From NCBI RefSeq assembly GCF_050624435.1, contig NC_134535.1, forward strand, positions 73,280,494-73,344,493: 64,000 bases of DNA. The letters are read 5' to 3'. The position numbers were made by a program, and so were the translations under genes. Below, piece by piece: positions 1 to 10,711 of the stretch; within the stretch, counting starts at the first letter, position 1; every line of letters begins with the position of its first letter. The stretch comes from Tenrec ecaudatus (taxonomy: Eukaryota > Chordata > Mammalia > Afrosoricida > Tenrecidae). The notes under the pieces are model-generated. The model did not search any database, was not told where the DNA came from, and was given only the letters and a program-made list of their open reading frames with translations.

Positions 1-309
1 ATATCTAAATTCTATATGTCCCTTGTCCATTTTAGAGAAAGCATTATCAACTTGTTGAGAAATAATTAAGTAACATCCATGAGACATTTGGTAATTCTAA
101 TAAAAATATCATTCTATTGAGAAGATGAATATGTATGTATGTATGTATGTATATGAAAGATTTTTAGACTAAATTACATGGAATGTTCACCGAAACAGAT
201 GAAAAACTTAAGTAAACTGAAACTGTTTAAGAAAACAATGAGGGTTGGAAATAAGGCCAAAATGTCAATCACATTTCTTAACTAAGGCAATACTCTAGCT
301 GCAGAACTA
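1..309. other. Unassigned AT-rich sequence with a short ATGT run
   Basis: No gene is seen. A short (ATGT)n run lies near 129-152. The remainder is AT-rich and may belong to the old L1 that starts to be recognisable near 310, but I cannot show that. Confidence 0.4.
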
Positions 310-733
310 AGACATAGGTAGACTTGATCTTAAGATATGGAGACACTTGAACTCCCCTTCACTGCTAGTGGGAATGCAAATTGTACAACCACTGTGGGAA
401 AGAGTTTGGCAGTTCCTTAAAAACTTAAAGCTAGAACTTCCATCTAACCAAGGGATCCCCCTTTCCAGTATGTACCCACAGACTAGAACGCAGCCGCTCA
501 AGCATGCGCATGTTTACAGTGCTTACCACAGCACTGTTCACAACAGCCAACAGATGGAAGTAACCCAAAGATTCATCAACAGATGAACAAAGAAACAAAA
601 ATGTAACGCATTTGTACATGTAGTGAAGAAGGAATGATACATGAAGCCCTGATACATGGATGTACCTGGGATAGACTATGTTAAGTAAATTAAGTCAGTC
701 ACAAAAGACAAATGTGATATGATTTTACACTAT
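310..733 (+). mobile_element. Old L1 (L1M-type) ORF2 end and 3' UTR, left part
   Basis: The stretch reads like the end of an ancient mammalian L1 ORF2: a GGGAATGCAAATTG phrase, then CCACTGTGGGAAAGAGTTTGG, then CATCAACAGATGAACAAAG near 573. This matches the well-known L1 order 'sample, weight, repeat' of C-terminal ORF2 phrases. It is full of small changes and cannot code. The SLC25A5 retrocopy inserted at 734-2001 splits it, and L1-like sequence resumes at 2002. Confidence 0.7.
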
Positions 734-745
734 GAAATACTTATC
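734..745. repeat. Left target-site duplication of the SLC25A5 retrocopy
   Basis: GAAATACTTATC here is repeated exactly at 1990-2001, directly after the A-rich tail of the retrocopy. This is the footprint of L1-type target-primed insertion. Confidence 0.85.
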
Positions 746-1989
746 GAGAGCCCCGGAGTCAGAGCCGGTTCCTGTTCCATCTAAGCGGTCGCCCGTCGCC
801 TCGTTCTCTTCCAACATGACAGATGCCGCTGTGTCCTTCGCCAAGGACTTCTTGGCAGGTGGAGTGGCCGCGGCCATCTCCAAGACGGCGGTAGCGCCCA
901 TCGAACGGGTCAAGCTGCTGCTGCAGGTGCAGCACGCCAGCAAGCAAATCACCGCAGATAAGCAGTACAAGGACATCATTGATTGTGTGGTTCGTATCCC
1001 CAAGGAGCAGGGAGTCCTGTCTTTCTGGCGTGGTAACCTGGCCAATGTCATCCGATACTTCCCCACCCAGGCTCTCAACTTTGCCTTCAAAGATAAATAC
1101 AAGCAGATCTTCCTGGGTGGTGTGGACAAGAGGACCCAGTTCTGGCACTACTTTGCAGGGAACCTGGCATCGGGCGGTGCCGCGGGGGCCACATCTTTGT
1201 GCTTTGTGTACCCTCTTGATTTTGCCCGTACCCGTCTAGCAGCTGATGTGGGCAAAGCCGGCGCCGAACGGGAGTTCAAAGGCCTCGGTGACTGCTTGGT
1301 TAAAATCACCAAGTCTGATGGGTTTGGGGGTCTGTCCCAGGGCTACCCCGTGTCTGTGCAGGGAATGATCATCTACCGGGCTGCCGACTTCGGCATCTAT
1401 GACACCGCAAAGGGAAGGCTTCCGGATCCCAAGAACACCACATCTTCGTCAGCTGGATGATTGCACAGTCCGTCACAGCCGTGGCTGGGTTGACTTCCTA
1501 CCCATTTGACACCGTTCGTCGCCGAATGAGGATGCAGTCGGGGCGCAAAGGAACTGATATCATGTACACTGGCACGCTGGACTGCTGGAGGAAGATCGCT
1601 CGGGATGAAGGGAGTAAAGCGTTCTTCAAGGGCGCCTGGTCCAATGTGCTCAGAGGCATGGGTGGTGCCTTTGTGCTGGTCTTGTACGATGAAATCAAGA
1701 AGTACACATAAGTTATTGCCTAGTGGGTTTCCCCGTGAATGGGCATGTTGTCTTATATAACATATCTCAGGCATTCTTGGCAGAGGGGGCTGTCTAGGTC
1801 AATGGCAACTACCTACTGGTTGAAAATGGGAAGCAATAATATTCATCTGACCAGTTTTCTCTTAAAGCCATTTCCACGATGATCCTGATGATGATGGGAC
1901 TCAATTCTATTTTTTATTTCAGTCACTCCTAATAAATAAACAAATTTGAAGAAATAAAAAGTATCTGAAACACACACACACAAAAAAAA
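746..1989 (+). pseudogene. SLC25A5: Processed pseudogene of SLC25A5 (ADP/ATP translocase 2)
   Basis: The parent protein exchanges ADP for ATP across the inner mitochondrial membrane. The copied reading frame runs 816-1711 (896 bases; 298 codons plus stop need 897). The N-terminus [12 protein letters not shown] identifies ANT2 rather than ANT1 or ANT3. All three carrier signatures are visible: PIERVK, PLDFAR and PFDTVR. The nucleotide-carrier hexapeptide RRRMMM reads RRRMRM. One base is missing around 1437-1442, so the frame shifts after about residue 207 and meets TGA at 1458-1460; the rest continues in the next frame from 1457 to 1711. Other changes include GLYQGF to GLSQGY and AYFG to ADFG. 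There are no introns, 5'- and 3'-UTR-like sequence is included, and AATAAA (near 1953) precedes an A-rich tail. It sits inside an old L1 between 12-bp repeats and has no promoter of its own that I can see. A functional gene is very unlikely. Confidence 0.95.
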
Positions 1990-2001
1990 GAAATACTTAT
2001 C
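1990..2001. repeat. Right target-site duplication of the SLC25A5 retrocopy
   Basis: Exact repeat of GAAATACTTATC from 734-745, following the A-rich tail. Confidence 0.85.
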
Positions 2002-2100
2002 AGAGGCAAATGTGTATAGATCAGAGTTTAGCAGTAACTATTGGAAGCAGGAGTAAAAGGAAGACTTTTGTTTAGCTAGAATTGTGCTTTTATTAATAGA
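2002..2100 (+). mobile_element. Old L1, right part, resuming after the retrocopy
   Basis: Joining 733 to 2002 across one copy of the duplication restores an L1 3'-region phrase of the type 'tatgaaatacttatcagagg...'. This identifies the insertion target. Confidence 0.5.
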
Positions 2101-2164
2101 GGTGGAAAATATGGCAGTGGATGCTGGTGATGGCTGTACAACATGGTGCTTCACAGAATTGTAC

Positions 2165-2734
2165 TGTGGGGAGGAAACAAGCCAGTCAGGGTGCAGTGTA
2201 GCAATGATGAAACATACAATATTCCTCTAGTTCCTAAATGCCCCCCCCCCCATTAGCATGATCCCAATTCTACCTTACAAATCTGGCTGGACCAGAGGAT
2301 GTCCACTGGCACACATAAGAACTGGAAACACAGGGAATCCAGGACGGATGATCCCTTCAGGACCAGTGGTGAGGGTGGCAATACCGGGAGGATAGAGGAA
2401 AGGTAGGGGGAGAAGGGGGAACTGATTACAAGGTTCTACATATAACCTCCTCCCTGGGGGATGGACAGCAGAGAAGCGGGTGAAGAGGGACATCAGATGG
2501 TGTAAGATGTGACAAAATAATAATAATTTACAAATTATCAAGGGTTCATGAGGGAAGAGGGAACAGGGAGGGAGGGGGAAATGAGGAACGGATACCAGGG
2601 GTTAAAGTGGAAAGCAAATGTTTTGAGAATGATGAGGGAAACAAATGCACAGGCGTGCTTGACACAATGTATATATGTGTGGGTTGTGATAAGGCTTGTA
2701 CAGCCCCCAATAAAATGACTTAATTGAAAAAAAA
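2165..2734 (+). mobile_element. L1 3'-UTR copy, 5'-truncated
   Basis: One of many copies of the same L1 3' UTR. Landmarks in order are CCAGTCAGGGTGCAG, ATCATGATCCCAATTCTACC, an interval rich in GGGAGG, TTGTGATAAG and the terminal CCCCCAATAAAATGA followed by A-rich sequence ending near 2734. No coding part is present. Confidence 0.8.
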
Positions 2735-2892
2735 CGAGGGAGGTGCTATCAGCCATGCAAACAGATGAGTTTGAAAAATGGTTCCAAGAATAAAATGGTC
2801 AGTTTAACAAATGTATTAAGTGTAATGGAGAGTAGTTAGAGGGTGATAAGGTTATTTTGCCAAAATTTTTAAATACATAGCTTTGGAGAAAA

Positions 2893-3040
2893 AAATCCAC
2901 CGACTGCTCCTCAGGGGAAAGACGAGACTTTCTACTCCCTAAAGTGACCCGCAGGGTAGTTCTGCCTTGTCCTACAAGGTCACTATGAGTCTGCATGGAC
3001 TCACTGGCAGTGAGTTTATTTTATTTTGTTGTTGCTTCTT
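2893..3040 (+). mobile_element. AfroSINE, 5'-truncated
   Basis: The AfroSINE body and tail are visible: GACTGCTCCTCAGGGG, then CTACAAGGTCACTATGAGTC and CACTGGCAGTGAGTTT, then a T-rich end. The tRNA-like head is missing. Confidence 0.7.
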
Positions 3041-3160
3041 TTGGGGGATTTCTTGGGAGGGGGGTAGGGCGGTATAATTACCACTAGGAGAATAAAGAAA
3101 GGAGAAAGTGTTCTGCCCCTTCCTAGTCTGAATGTCTGAAGAAGCACCCTCCAAGATTTA

Positions 3161-3161
<1 letters not shown>

Positions 3162-3202
<41 letters not shown>
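3162..3202 (+). repeat. (CA)n microsatellite
   Basis: About 20 uninterrupted CA units. Confidence 0.98.
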
Positions 3203-3204
<2 letters not shown>

Positions 3205-3274
3205 CTTAGTGAGCACTTGGGATGAGCAGGTAATCTGCAGAGAAGGAGCTTTTCATGCCATGTCCCATGCCACA

Positions 3275-3362
3275 CCTTCTCTGCGGTGGCACTTCACAGG
3301 AGAGGCAACTTGCCCAAGGTCACACAGTTGCTTTCCAAGTGGCAAAGCCAAGATCTAATCAC
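3275..3362 (+). mobile_element. MIR SINE core fragment
   Basis: Contains the MIR core phrase AACTTGCCCAAGGTCACACA followed by AGTGGCAAAGCCAAGATCT, matching the end of the conserved MIR core. Confidence 0.75.
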
Positions 3363-3614
3363 TGACATGTTTGATTCCAGCATCCTGGGTCTTGACAACT
3401 CCACAGAGGCCTGCACGCGAGAGTCACCCGAGATATGAGTGGCACAATCAGCAAATCCAGCAGGGCCATTTGGAGAAGGAGCGTGGGAGAACTCTGTCTT
3501 TTACGAATGTCCACGTCCAGTAGAAAGCACGGCTGTGCCAATCGCATCAAGACCATTCCAACTCCAGGCAGCGAGTAACACTGCCCACTGCAGGGCTCTC
3601 CTGAGCGTTCAAAA

Positions 3615-3715
3615 GAAGAGTGCCAAACCTTGCTTCTGAGGGGCCTCTGGGTGGTTCAAACCATCCACCTTTCTGCTAGCACCTTTGCATGTTAGCAGTT
3701 TGCATGCCTCAGGGA
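3615..3715 (-). mobile_element. AfroSINE fragment, reverse orientation
   Basis: GGGGCCTCTGGGTGGTTCAAACC with a following GTTAGCAG is the reverse complement of the AfroSINE B-box neighbourhood. Only the head half is present. Confidence 0.6.
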
Positions 3716-3734
3716 CCCCAACCATGTGTCAGAG

Positions 3735-3890
3735 AGGCCAAATGTTTATGGAAAGCACTTTATGTGTCCCTGTGAGCCAGATACTGTCTGAATGTAATAC
3801 ATGGTTATTTAATACTTTAAATGAACCCACAAATTAGGTTTGATGGGATCTGCCCTAATGTATAGATTGTAAATTGAGACAAAGAAGAAT
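3735..3890 (+). mobile_element. MIR SINE, left part (split by a MITE)
   Basis: The MIR order is seen: a degenerate AGCACTTTATGTG, a TATTTAATACTTTAAATGA region, then AAATTGAGACAAAGAAG. The sequence continues after the inserted element at 4349 with ATTTGCCTAAATTTACATGG, the MIR counterpart of 'cttgcccaaggtcacacagc'. Confidence 0.7.
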
Positions 3891-4348
3891 TACGGTATAT
3901 ACTCGTGTATAAGCCGAGTTTTTCAGCACAAAAAAATGTGCTGAAAAACTGGGGTTCGGCTTATACACGGGTCAGTGGTACCCCAGCGAGGTATAACATC
4001 TCGCGGGTGATTGCCGTTCCTCCGCTGTTCATTCAAAGCCTCGCTGACACAGCAGGGCTTTGCATGTTTGTTTACTCACATCTAACCAATCAGAGCCGTC
4101 CTGTGACATGGACAGCTCCAATTCGCAGAAGCACCCGTAGTGATTCACTTACGGCGGCAGCTGAACTGGTAAGGATGTGTCTGTGGCTGCGCTCCATCTC
4201 TCCCCTCTGGTCTCTGTGTTAATTCACATCCTGAATTTCCCACCCTAGGCTTATACTCGAGTCAATCAGTTTTTCTGGTTTCCCAGGTAATAATTAGGTA
4301 CCTCGGCTTATATTCAGGTCAGCTTATATTCAAATATATACGAAAGTA
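3891..4348. mobile_element. TA-flanked hairpin MITE (mariner-like, family not named)
   Basis: A 458-bp insertion bounded by TA at 3891-3892 and 4347-4348, inside a MIR that reads through when it is removed. The ends resemble each other as inverted repeats: left CGGTATATACTCGTGTATAAG, right (reverse complement) CTTTCGTATATATTTGAATA. Just inside the left end lies a long hairpin (3905-3968): GTATAAGCCGAGTTTTTCAG with its complement, around an A-rich loop. The interior is unusually rich in CpG for this window. A TA duplication points to the Tc1/mariner group. No transposase is encoded, so it would depend on an autonomous relative. Confidence 0.7.
3905..3968. other. Long hairpin near the left end of the MITE
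   Basis: GTGTATAAGCCGAG...CAGCACA (3905-3930) pairs with TGTGCTGAAAAACT...CTTATACAC (3937-3968) around a loop of six As, with a small bulge at GGGGTT. Confidence 0.85.
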
Positions 4349-4405
4349 ATTTGCCTAAATTTACATGGCTGGTGAGGGGAAATCCAGGCCGGTTGATGAC
4401 AGGGC
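4349..4405 (+). mobile_element. MIR SINE, right part
   Basis: Continues the MIR broken at 3890: AATTTGCCTAAATTTACATGG then CTGGTGAGGGGAAATCCAG. Confidence 0.65.
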
Positions 4406-5989
4406 CAAAGTTTCCAACCAACAATGCACACTGCCTCTCAAAGAGACCTTGCCCTCATTTTCAAAGTTGCCACTAGCCCTTTTTAGAGCAGACAATGACC
4501 AAGGTTCTTGGAAGCAACTTTACTGTTTGAGGTTTGGAAATAACACACTTCTCTGCAAGGTGTTTGGGGATGTAGAAGTAAATGATTCCATTCAATATAT
4601 AGATATTCTGCTTGCATGCCCTTGTACTTTGTTTTACCAAAATTATCTGGATTTTTTTATTTTCTTCAGCAAGATAGAAAGGGGAAATTGGGGGGGGGGT
4701 TGAATTTCACGTGAGAAAACTGTGCTTGCCATAATAAAGTGGCTTTTAAAAATAGAGACTTCAAGATCTTTCTTTTTAGTCAGATAATACCTAAATGGCT
4801 ATAGGAAGATTAGCAAGTAATTTAGACCATATATTTGAATTGCAGAGAATGAATATTTAATTTTGTGTCCATGGTACAATCTCAAGCACAGGAAAAGGTG
4901 ATTTTTAAAAATGCAAACTAAGGAGGTAGCACAGTTACAGAGTACTCAATTCTGTGAGCCCCCTCTCGGGCCAGATTTACACATCGTAATCAGTCGATTA
5001 ATTCAATAATTTCACCACCTATCTTAACACATTTCCTAATATAATCTCATAACCTTTGGCCCCACAGACCCAAGCTAGAAACGGATCTCAGACAAATCAC
5101 TTAAGCTGTTACACAGTGGCTACTGCAGGCAGAGGGGGGAAAAAAGAAAGAAAACCTCTCACCCAATCTGCTGCCCACGAGACAGGCTGGGGGCCTGAAG
5201 AGAAGACATTTAATGTTCTCTCCTGATTTAATTGTGCTGCAGTGAATTGACTAACAAGACCAAAATGAGAAAAGCCATCCAATTATTAAGAATTGGGTGT
5301 ATCCATTGTCCTTCATACGTCATTGACTTGATGCACTTTGGAAAGCAGTGCAAATCCAAGCAATTCAAATATGTAAGCAGATTCTCGCCCTGAGAGAGAT
5401 GCGGTGTTGGCGTGTGGCTGCAACCACTCTGCGGTGCAAACAGGGGAGCGCTGTGAGGGGCACTGAGGCCCAGGAGTGAAAAGACGGCCCACCAGAACCG
5501 ATAGATTCTGCAGAGCTCTGTTTGGTCGTCAGCCTGGCTGCAGAACTAAAAATACTTATAGCTGACGAGGCTCTTACTGTGCGTGAAGCAATTGCTAAGC
5601 ATTGTGGACAACACACGAGTTCTCTGTGCACGTGAAGGAGCTTCCAACAGTTCAGGGGATAATGGAATGGAAAGAGCACAGAATTTCCCCATTGGCTTTT
5701 TGAAGCCCCTCCCACACACACACACACATATACAACAGTGTTAGTAATATGAATAATCACAAAATCTGGAGTCAAGTGTGTTTGTTGGGTTTTTTTCTTG
5801 CCAACTTGACAATTTTGCATGACAAATGTAACTCAGGGATATTATGTTCAACATGTGCAAGCATTATGTATGACCTCTTAAATACTGACATGCCTCGTTT
5901 GTAAAGTGAGACCAAGAACCATGTCTGTGCGAGTAGGGATCAGATAAGGACATGAACAGGGGACAGAGATAGCTAGTAAGGAAACAGTA
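4406..5989. other. No gene or recognisable repeat, apart from short CA runs
   Basis: Mixed-composition sequence with a CA run near 5708-5730. A phrase near 5570-5600 (GAGGCTCTTACTGTGCGTGAAGC) weakly recalls MIR. I see no supported coding region on either strand. Confidence 0.4.
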
Positions 5990-6060
5990 AAATGCACTCC
6001 CATCAAATCAATTCCAAGTCGTAGCAACCCTGTATCAGGATTCCTAATTTGGGTACATGT
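5990..6060 (-). mobile_element. AfroSINE tail fragment, reverse orientation
   Basis: CCCATCAAATCAATTCCAAG followed by TCGTAGCAACCCTGTA is the reverse complement of the conserved AfroSINE tail. It fades out after about 60 bases. Confidence 0.55.
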
Positions 6061-6346
6061 TCTGCACAGGTAGGCACACCTGGTGGCCACTGGAAAGCAG
6101 GTGGCAATGTCCTGTGGTGGTTTCCTTTCACTGGCCTTCAAAGAAAGCGTGTTTCTCAATTTGCTTCTCCTTTGCCCCTTTCTCCAACCTCAAGACTGTC
6201 ATCTTAGACCATAAGGTTGAAGTCACATTCGTGATTACGCCAAAGCATCACTGAGCCCCCGATGTCATGCATGTTGTGTGCCACTGAGCCAGGCAGTCAT
6301 TTAGATTTCACTGTAAAGAGGAAAAGGTTTTATTTTGTTTAACATA

Positions 6347-6364
6347 ATATATATATATATATAT
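6347..6364 (+). repeat. (AT)n microsatellite
   Basis: Eight to nine AT units. Confidence 0.9.
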
Positions 6365-6369
6365 TCATT

Positions 6370-7034
6370 GTTGTTATAAATGCCACACAAGCATCAGAGT
6401 GGTTAAGAACGGTGATAGGAAGACCAGTAAACAGACGGTGAATCAGACCTTCTCAAATGTAGCCGTCTGTCAATGCCTCCCTTCTCGTTCTCTTTGCATC
6501 TCTTCCGGTAGGGCCATTTCCCAGCTCTGCAGTGTCAGACTTCTATTGTCCCCTTGCTGTGCCTCTGCAGATGTGAACAGAGGCCACACAAGGTAGCACC
6601 CACAAGAAAGATGCTAAGTCTCCCTGCGGCACCCTCCCAGGCTCCCTGAGACTACCCGGAGTGGCACGCTGCAGCCCTCTAGAGCACAGGGCTCCAGAAT
6701 GGATTTGCTATTTTGGAGATCAAGGCTGGGAACTAGATGAAAAGTGTAGCCAATGTACCAAAAACTAGCTCCTCTCAGCCTCTCAGTCAGAGGAAGGATC
6801 TGTCTTCACAGATCCACAGTGAGCACAATCTATAATGGGGACAATGCGCTCCTGGTTGTCACTTGTATCCCCACGCTACCCCTGCCATGATGTTTACCTT
6901 GACCTTCTCTTATGTGTTGATGATGAATCAGTCCCCTCCCTGTCCTCCTTCACTACCCAAAGGTGCCACAGATCGACTACCTTGTCACTTACTTTCATTA
7001 CTGTCCAGAGTGCATACCGGGAAGATATGTACAC
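6370..7034. other. No gene or recognisable repeat
   Basis: Apparently single-copy sequence. Open frames crossing it have no recognisable product and run on into the neighbouring L1 3' UTR, which argues against coding. Confidence 0.4.
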
Positions 7035-7139
7035 GAGGTGGATTTATGCTCCACGGCTGCTTACATGCTGCTGTCCAGTGGCTTTGAGCAAGTCACTTAG
7101 TTTCGTCAAGTACAAAATTAGAGGACTTGAAAATTGCTT
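7035..7139 (+). mobile_element. MIR-like fragment carrying the left L1 target-site duplication
   Basis: GGCTTTGAGCAAGTCACTTAG matches the MIR phrase for the first conserved block. GAAAATTGCTT at 7129-7139 is repeated at 9195-9205, on the far side of the L1. Confidence 0.65.
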
Positions 7140-9194
7140 GCTATACGGGCCCCACAATGACGTGCCAAACCAGGAGGGCAATGTAACACGTGGAGGGCCA
7201 GCCCCAACTATAGGGCCAGCCCCAACCAGAACCAGCCTGACCCCCACCCTGGAAGGTTGTGCCACAGAGAACGACCTTCTGGTGGGGGAAAGGAACCGAC
7301 CTACCAGACCCAGACAGTAGCAGAAGCAAGTGAAGGGGGAGGAAGACAGTGGAGCACACCCTGACTAACCAAGCCCTGAGGACAATAGCCCCGCTCAGAG
7401 CAGCCAATGCGCAGAGAGGACCATATGGCCTGCCCCACTATGAGAAGTGACATCCTGCACTGACCCATAGCCCTACAGGGACAACACTGAAGACAGAGTG
7501 TGCGATTTGTGCCCAAGCTGACGCCACCACACCGAGACAAACACTTAAGGGCATGCAAAAGAACAGCAAGGGGAGCAGAGCAAGGAAATCCCAAGGGTGT
7601 ACCAAAAATAGACTTTGGAGCCAAGATATGGCACCCCATCAGACCCCACCAGAAAACACTCCTAAAGGTCAACAAACAGACCTTGAACTATTTACAGGCT
7701 TTTCTTTTTTGTTGTTTTGTATTTTTATTATGTTTGCCATGGGTTTTTTTGTGTGTGTATTGTTGTTGAATTGTTTGTTTTTATGTATCACTTTATTTGG
7801 CACTGTCTTGTTTTTATGTGCATATTATTAGCTCTGAAGGTCTATCTAGATAAGATAAGATGGATAAACAATGAGGAGAAGAAAACAACGGGACCCATGG
7901 TTCTGGGGAGTTATAGGAGAGGGGGAGATGGGGGAAAGAAAGTGGTATAAACCAACCCAGAGACAAGGGAATAACAAGTGATTCAAAACCAGTGGCAAGG
8001 AGGGTGTGGGGGCCTGGTAGGGATTGATCAAGGGCAATGTAACCAGAGGAATTACTGAAACCCAAATGAAGGCTAAGCATGATACTGGGACAAGAGGAAA
8101 GTTAAAGGAAATAGAGGAAAGAACTAGGAGGCAAAGTGCATTTATAGAGGCCTAAATACAGGCCTGTACATAAGTAAATATATTCATATATGATGATGGG
8201 GAAATAAATCTATGTACATATATTTATAGGTCTAGTATTAAGGTAGCAGATGACATTGGGTCTCCACTCAATTACTCTCTCAATACAAGAACACTTTGTT
8301 CTATTAAACTGACATGATGCTCACCCTCCCATCACAATCGCTGACGACAAATGGGTGCATAAGCAAAAATGGTGAAGAAGGCTGATATGTGTGGCTATCG
8401 AGTGATAGAAAGTGTCTGGGGTCTTCAAGGCTTGAAGGTAAATAAGCAACCATCTAGCCCAGAAGCAACAAAGCCCACATGGAAGAAGCACACCTGCCTG
8501 TGTGATCACAAAGTGTTGAAGGGATCAGGTATCCAGCATCAAAGAACAAAAGATCATATCATTGTGAATGAGGGGGAGTGCAGAGTGGAGACCCAAAGCC
8601 CATCTGTAGGCAATTGGATATCTCTTTGCAAGGCGTCTCGGGGAGTAGACAAGCCAGCCAGGGTGCAGTGTAGCATCGATAAAACACACAACTTTCCTAT
8701 AGTTCTTAAATGCTTCCCCAACCCACCCCCACTATCATTATCCCAATTCTACCTTGCAAATCTGCCTAGACCAGATGTACACCGGTACAGACAGGAACTG
8801 GAAACACAGAGAATCCAGGACAAATGATCCCTTTAGGACCAGTGGTGAAAGTGGTGATGCCGGAAGTTGGAGAGAATGTGGAGTAGAAAGGGGAAACCGA
8901 TTACAAGGACCTACATATAACCTCCTCCCTGGGAGATAGAGAACAGAAAAGGGGGTGAAGGGAGATGTTGGGCAGTATAAGATATGAAAAAATAATAATT
9001 TATAAATTATCAAGGTTTCATGGGGGGGTGGGGAGGGAAAGAAAAAATGAGGAGCAGATACGAAGGGCTCAAGTAGAAAGCAAATGTTAGAGAATGATGA
9101 TGGAAACAAATGTACAAATGTGCTAGACACAATGGATGGATGTATGGATTGTGATAAGAGTTGTACAAGCCCCCAATAAAATGATTTTTAAAAA
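7140..9194 (+). mobile_element. L1 3'-UTR copy, about 2.05 kb, with 11-bp target-site duplication
   Basis: Flanked by GAAAATTGCTT (7129-7139 and 9195-9205). The copy consists only of L1 3' UTR: a GC-rich start, a T-rich block near 7700-7840, ATCTAGATAAGATAAGATGG near 7843, a long purine-rich stretch, and the terminus CCCCCAATAAAATGATTTTT plus As. Open frames inside it are non-coding UTR. Truncation lies just downstream of where ORF2 would end, judged against the copy at 59890-64000. Confidence 0.85.
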
Positions 9195-9255
9195 GAAAAT
9201 TGCTTTCTAATGTCCCTTCAAAAACCACAGGTGGGTCATCCCATGAAACAATGTG

Positions 9256-9412
9256 TCATGCTATCCTATAAGACAGGGAAGAGCTGTCCCTGTGAATTCC
9301 TAAAACTGTCACTCTTTACAGAAATACAGAGCCCAAAGAGCAGCCAGTGGGTCCAAACTACTGACCTTGCAGATCACAGCCCAATGTGTAGCCACTATAC
9401 CACCAGGACACA
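9256..9412 (-). mobile_element. AfroSINE, reverse orientation
   Basis: CTATCCTATAAGACAGGGAAG, then CAGCCAGTGGGTCCAAACTA, then GTAGCCACTATACCACCAGG: the reversed tail, body and tRNA-like head in order. Confidence 0.75.
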
Positions 9413-9688
9413 TGGATGTAATGGGAAAATAGGTCCTTTTCTCTCTCATTTACCCTATGTTTAATGGCACTTCACCCTAGACCCCAGTGCTACCATCTAT
9501 TTCTAGATTAGGAGAAAGGGGATAAAGCATTTGTACCCTAAAGCCCAGCTGGTGACTTCCACAAGGACCAGCTGAGCATCCTCTCCACCTGGAGACGCTC
9601 CTCACCCCTCACAGGTGAATTTGGGCTCCTTGATGCTTTCCAGGTGGCCTCTACATGACTCCGTAACAGGAACCCAGCACTGTGTGAG

Positions 9689-9689
<1 letters not shown>

Positions 9690-9733
<44 letters not shown>
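9690..9733 (+). repeat. (TG)n microsatellite
   Basis: About 21 TG units. Confidence 0.98.
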
Positions 9734-9736
<3 letters not shown>

Positions 9737-10040
9737 AGCCCTAGCCAAGCTAAGAACTCTGAGGGCAAGAATCAGGGGTGGCTGATTTCTGTTTCTCTCA
9801 ATTTTAGGAAAAACACTTGACATATAACAGGAGTATAAAAATATTTGATGAATTGATGTATTAATAAATGTTATATTACCATTTCAATGTAAATGTAGTA
9901 TTTTTAAGATGCAGGGTTATCTTGAGAAGACAACTCTATTATGCCCTTAGGTAGGCAATGACATATGGCAGATATATGTGTACATATGTATATATTTACA
10001 CAGAGATTTTATATGTGTACTTATAATATATTATAATTAA

Positions 10041-10245
10041 GGCACCTTGGTGGCGCACTTGTTGAGCGCTGTGCTGCTAACTGAAAACTCAGTTGTCTAA
10101 CCCACCCGCAATACCACGGGGGGAGGGCAGAGCAGTCCACGTCCATGATAATTACAGCCCTAGGACGCCTGTGGGGTGGTTCTCTGCTGTCCTGTGGGCC
10201 ACTGAGTCAGAATCCAACTTGACAGAATGGGTTTAACGCCCTTGC
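10041..10245 (+). mobile_element. AfroSINE, near full length
   Basis: Head GGCACCTTGGTGGCGCACTT, body with a degenerate B box, then GTCCTGTGGGCCACTGAGTC and a GGGTTTAACG end. Diverged but complete in outline. Confidence 0.75.
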
Positions 10246-10349
10246 CAACATATAAGTTGTTGCAGCATTTTTCTGATGCTAACATTACTTGTTTGCACAT
10301 CTGTCTTCTCCACTAGACTGGGAGCTCCTGCTGGATGGAGATCATATTT

Positions 10350-10711
10350 TTTTAACAATTCATTAGGGGCTCATACAACTCTTATCACAGTTCATACATG
10401 TACATACATCAATTGTTTAAAGCACATCTGTACATTCTTTGCCCTAATCATTTTTTCCTCCTCTTTTCTTTTTTTACATTTTATTAGGGACTCATACAAC
10501 TCTTATCACAATCCATACATATACATACATCAATTGTAAAAAGCACACCCATACATTCCCTGCCCCAATCATTCTCAAAGCATTTGCTCTCCACTTAAGC
10601 CCTTGCATCAGGTCCTCTTTTTTTTTCCCCCTACCTCTCTCTCCCCCCTCCCTCATGTGCCCTTGGTAATTTATACATCGTTATTTTGTCATATCTTGCC
10701 CTATCCGGAGT
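10350..10711 (-). mobile_element. L1 with two consecutive 3' ends, 19-bp target-site duplication
   Basis: Flanked by CTGGATGGAGATCATATTT at 10331-10349 and 10712-10730, identical over 19 bases. Read on the minus strand it contains one L1 3' end finishing AATAAAATGT plus an A/G-rich stretch, followed at once by a second L1 3' end (about 10455 down to 10350). The second end has the variant phrases GATTAGGGCAAAGA and AACTGTGATAAGAG. Because a single duplication encloses both, they arrived as one transcript. The copy at 53952-54171 has the same junction. Confidence 0.85.

Noticed and set aside
816-1711. A working SLC25A5 gene
   Set aside because: Single-exon copy with one missing base, early stop, flanking target duplications and A-rich tail inside an old L1: a processed pseudogene.
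6835-7320. 161-codon plus-strand open frame
   Set aside because: Begins in single-copy DNA, crosses a MIR and a target duplication, and ends in an L1 3' UTR. A frame spanning an insertion boundary is a chance frame.
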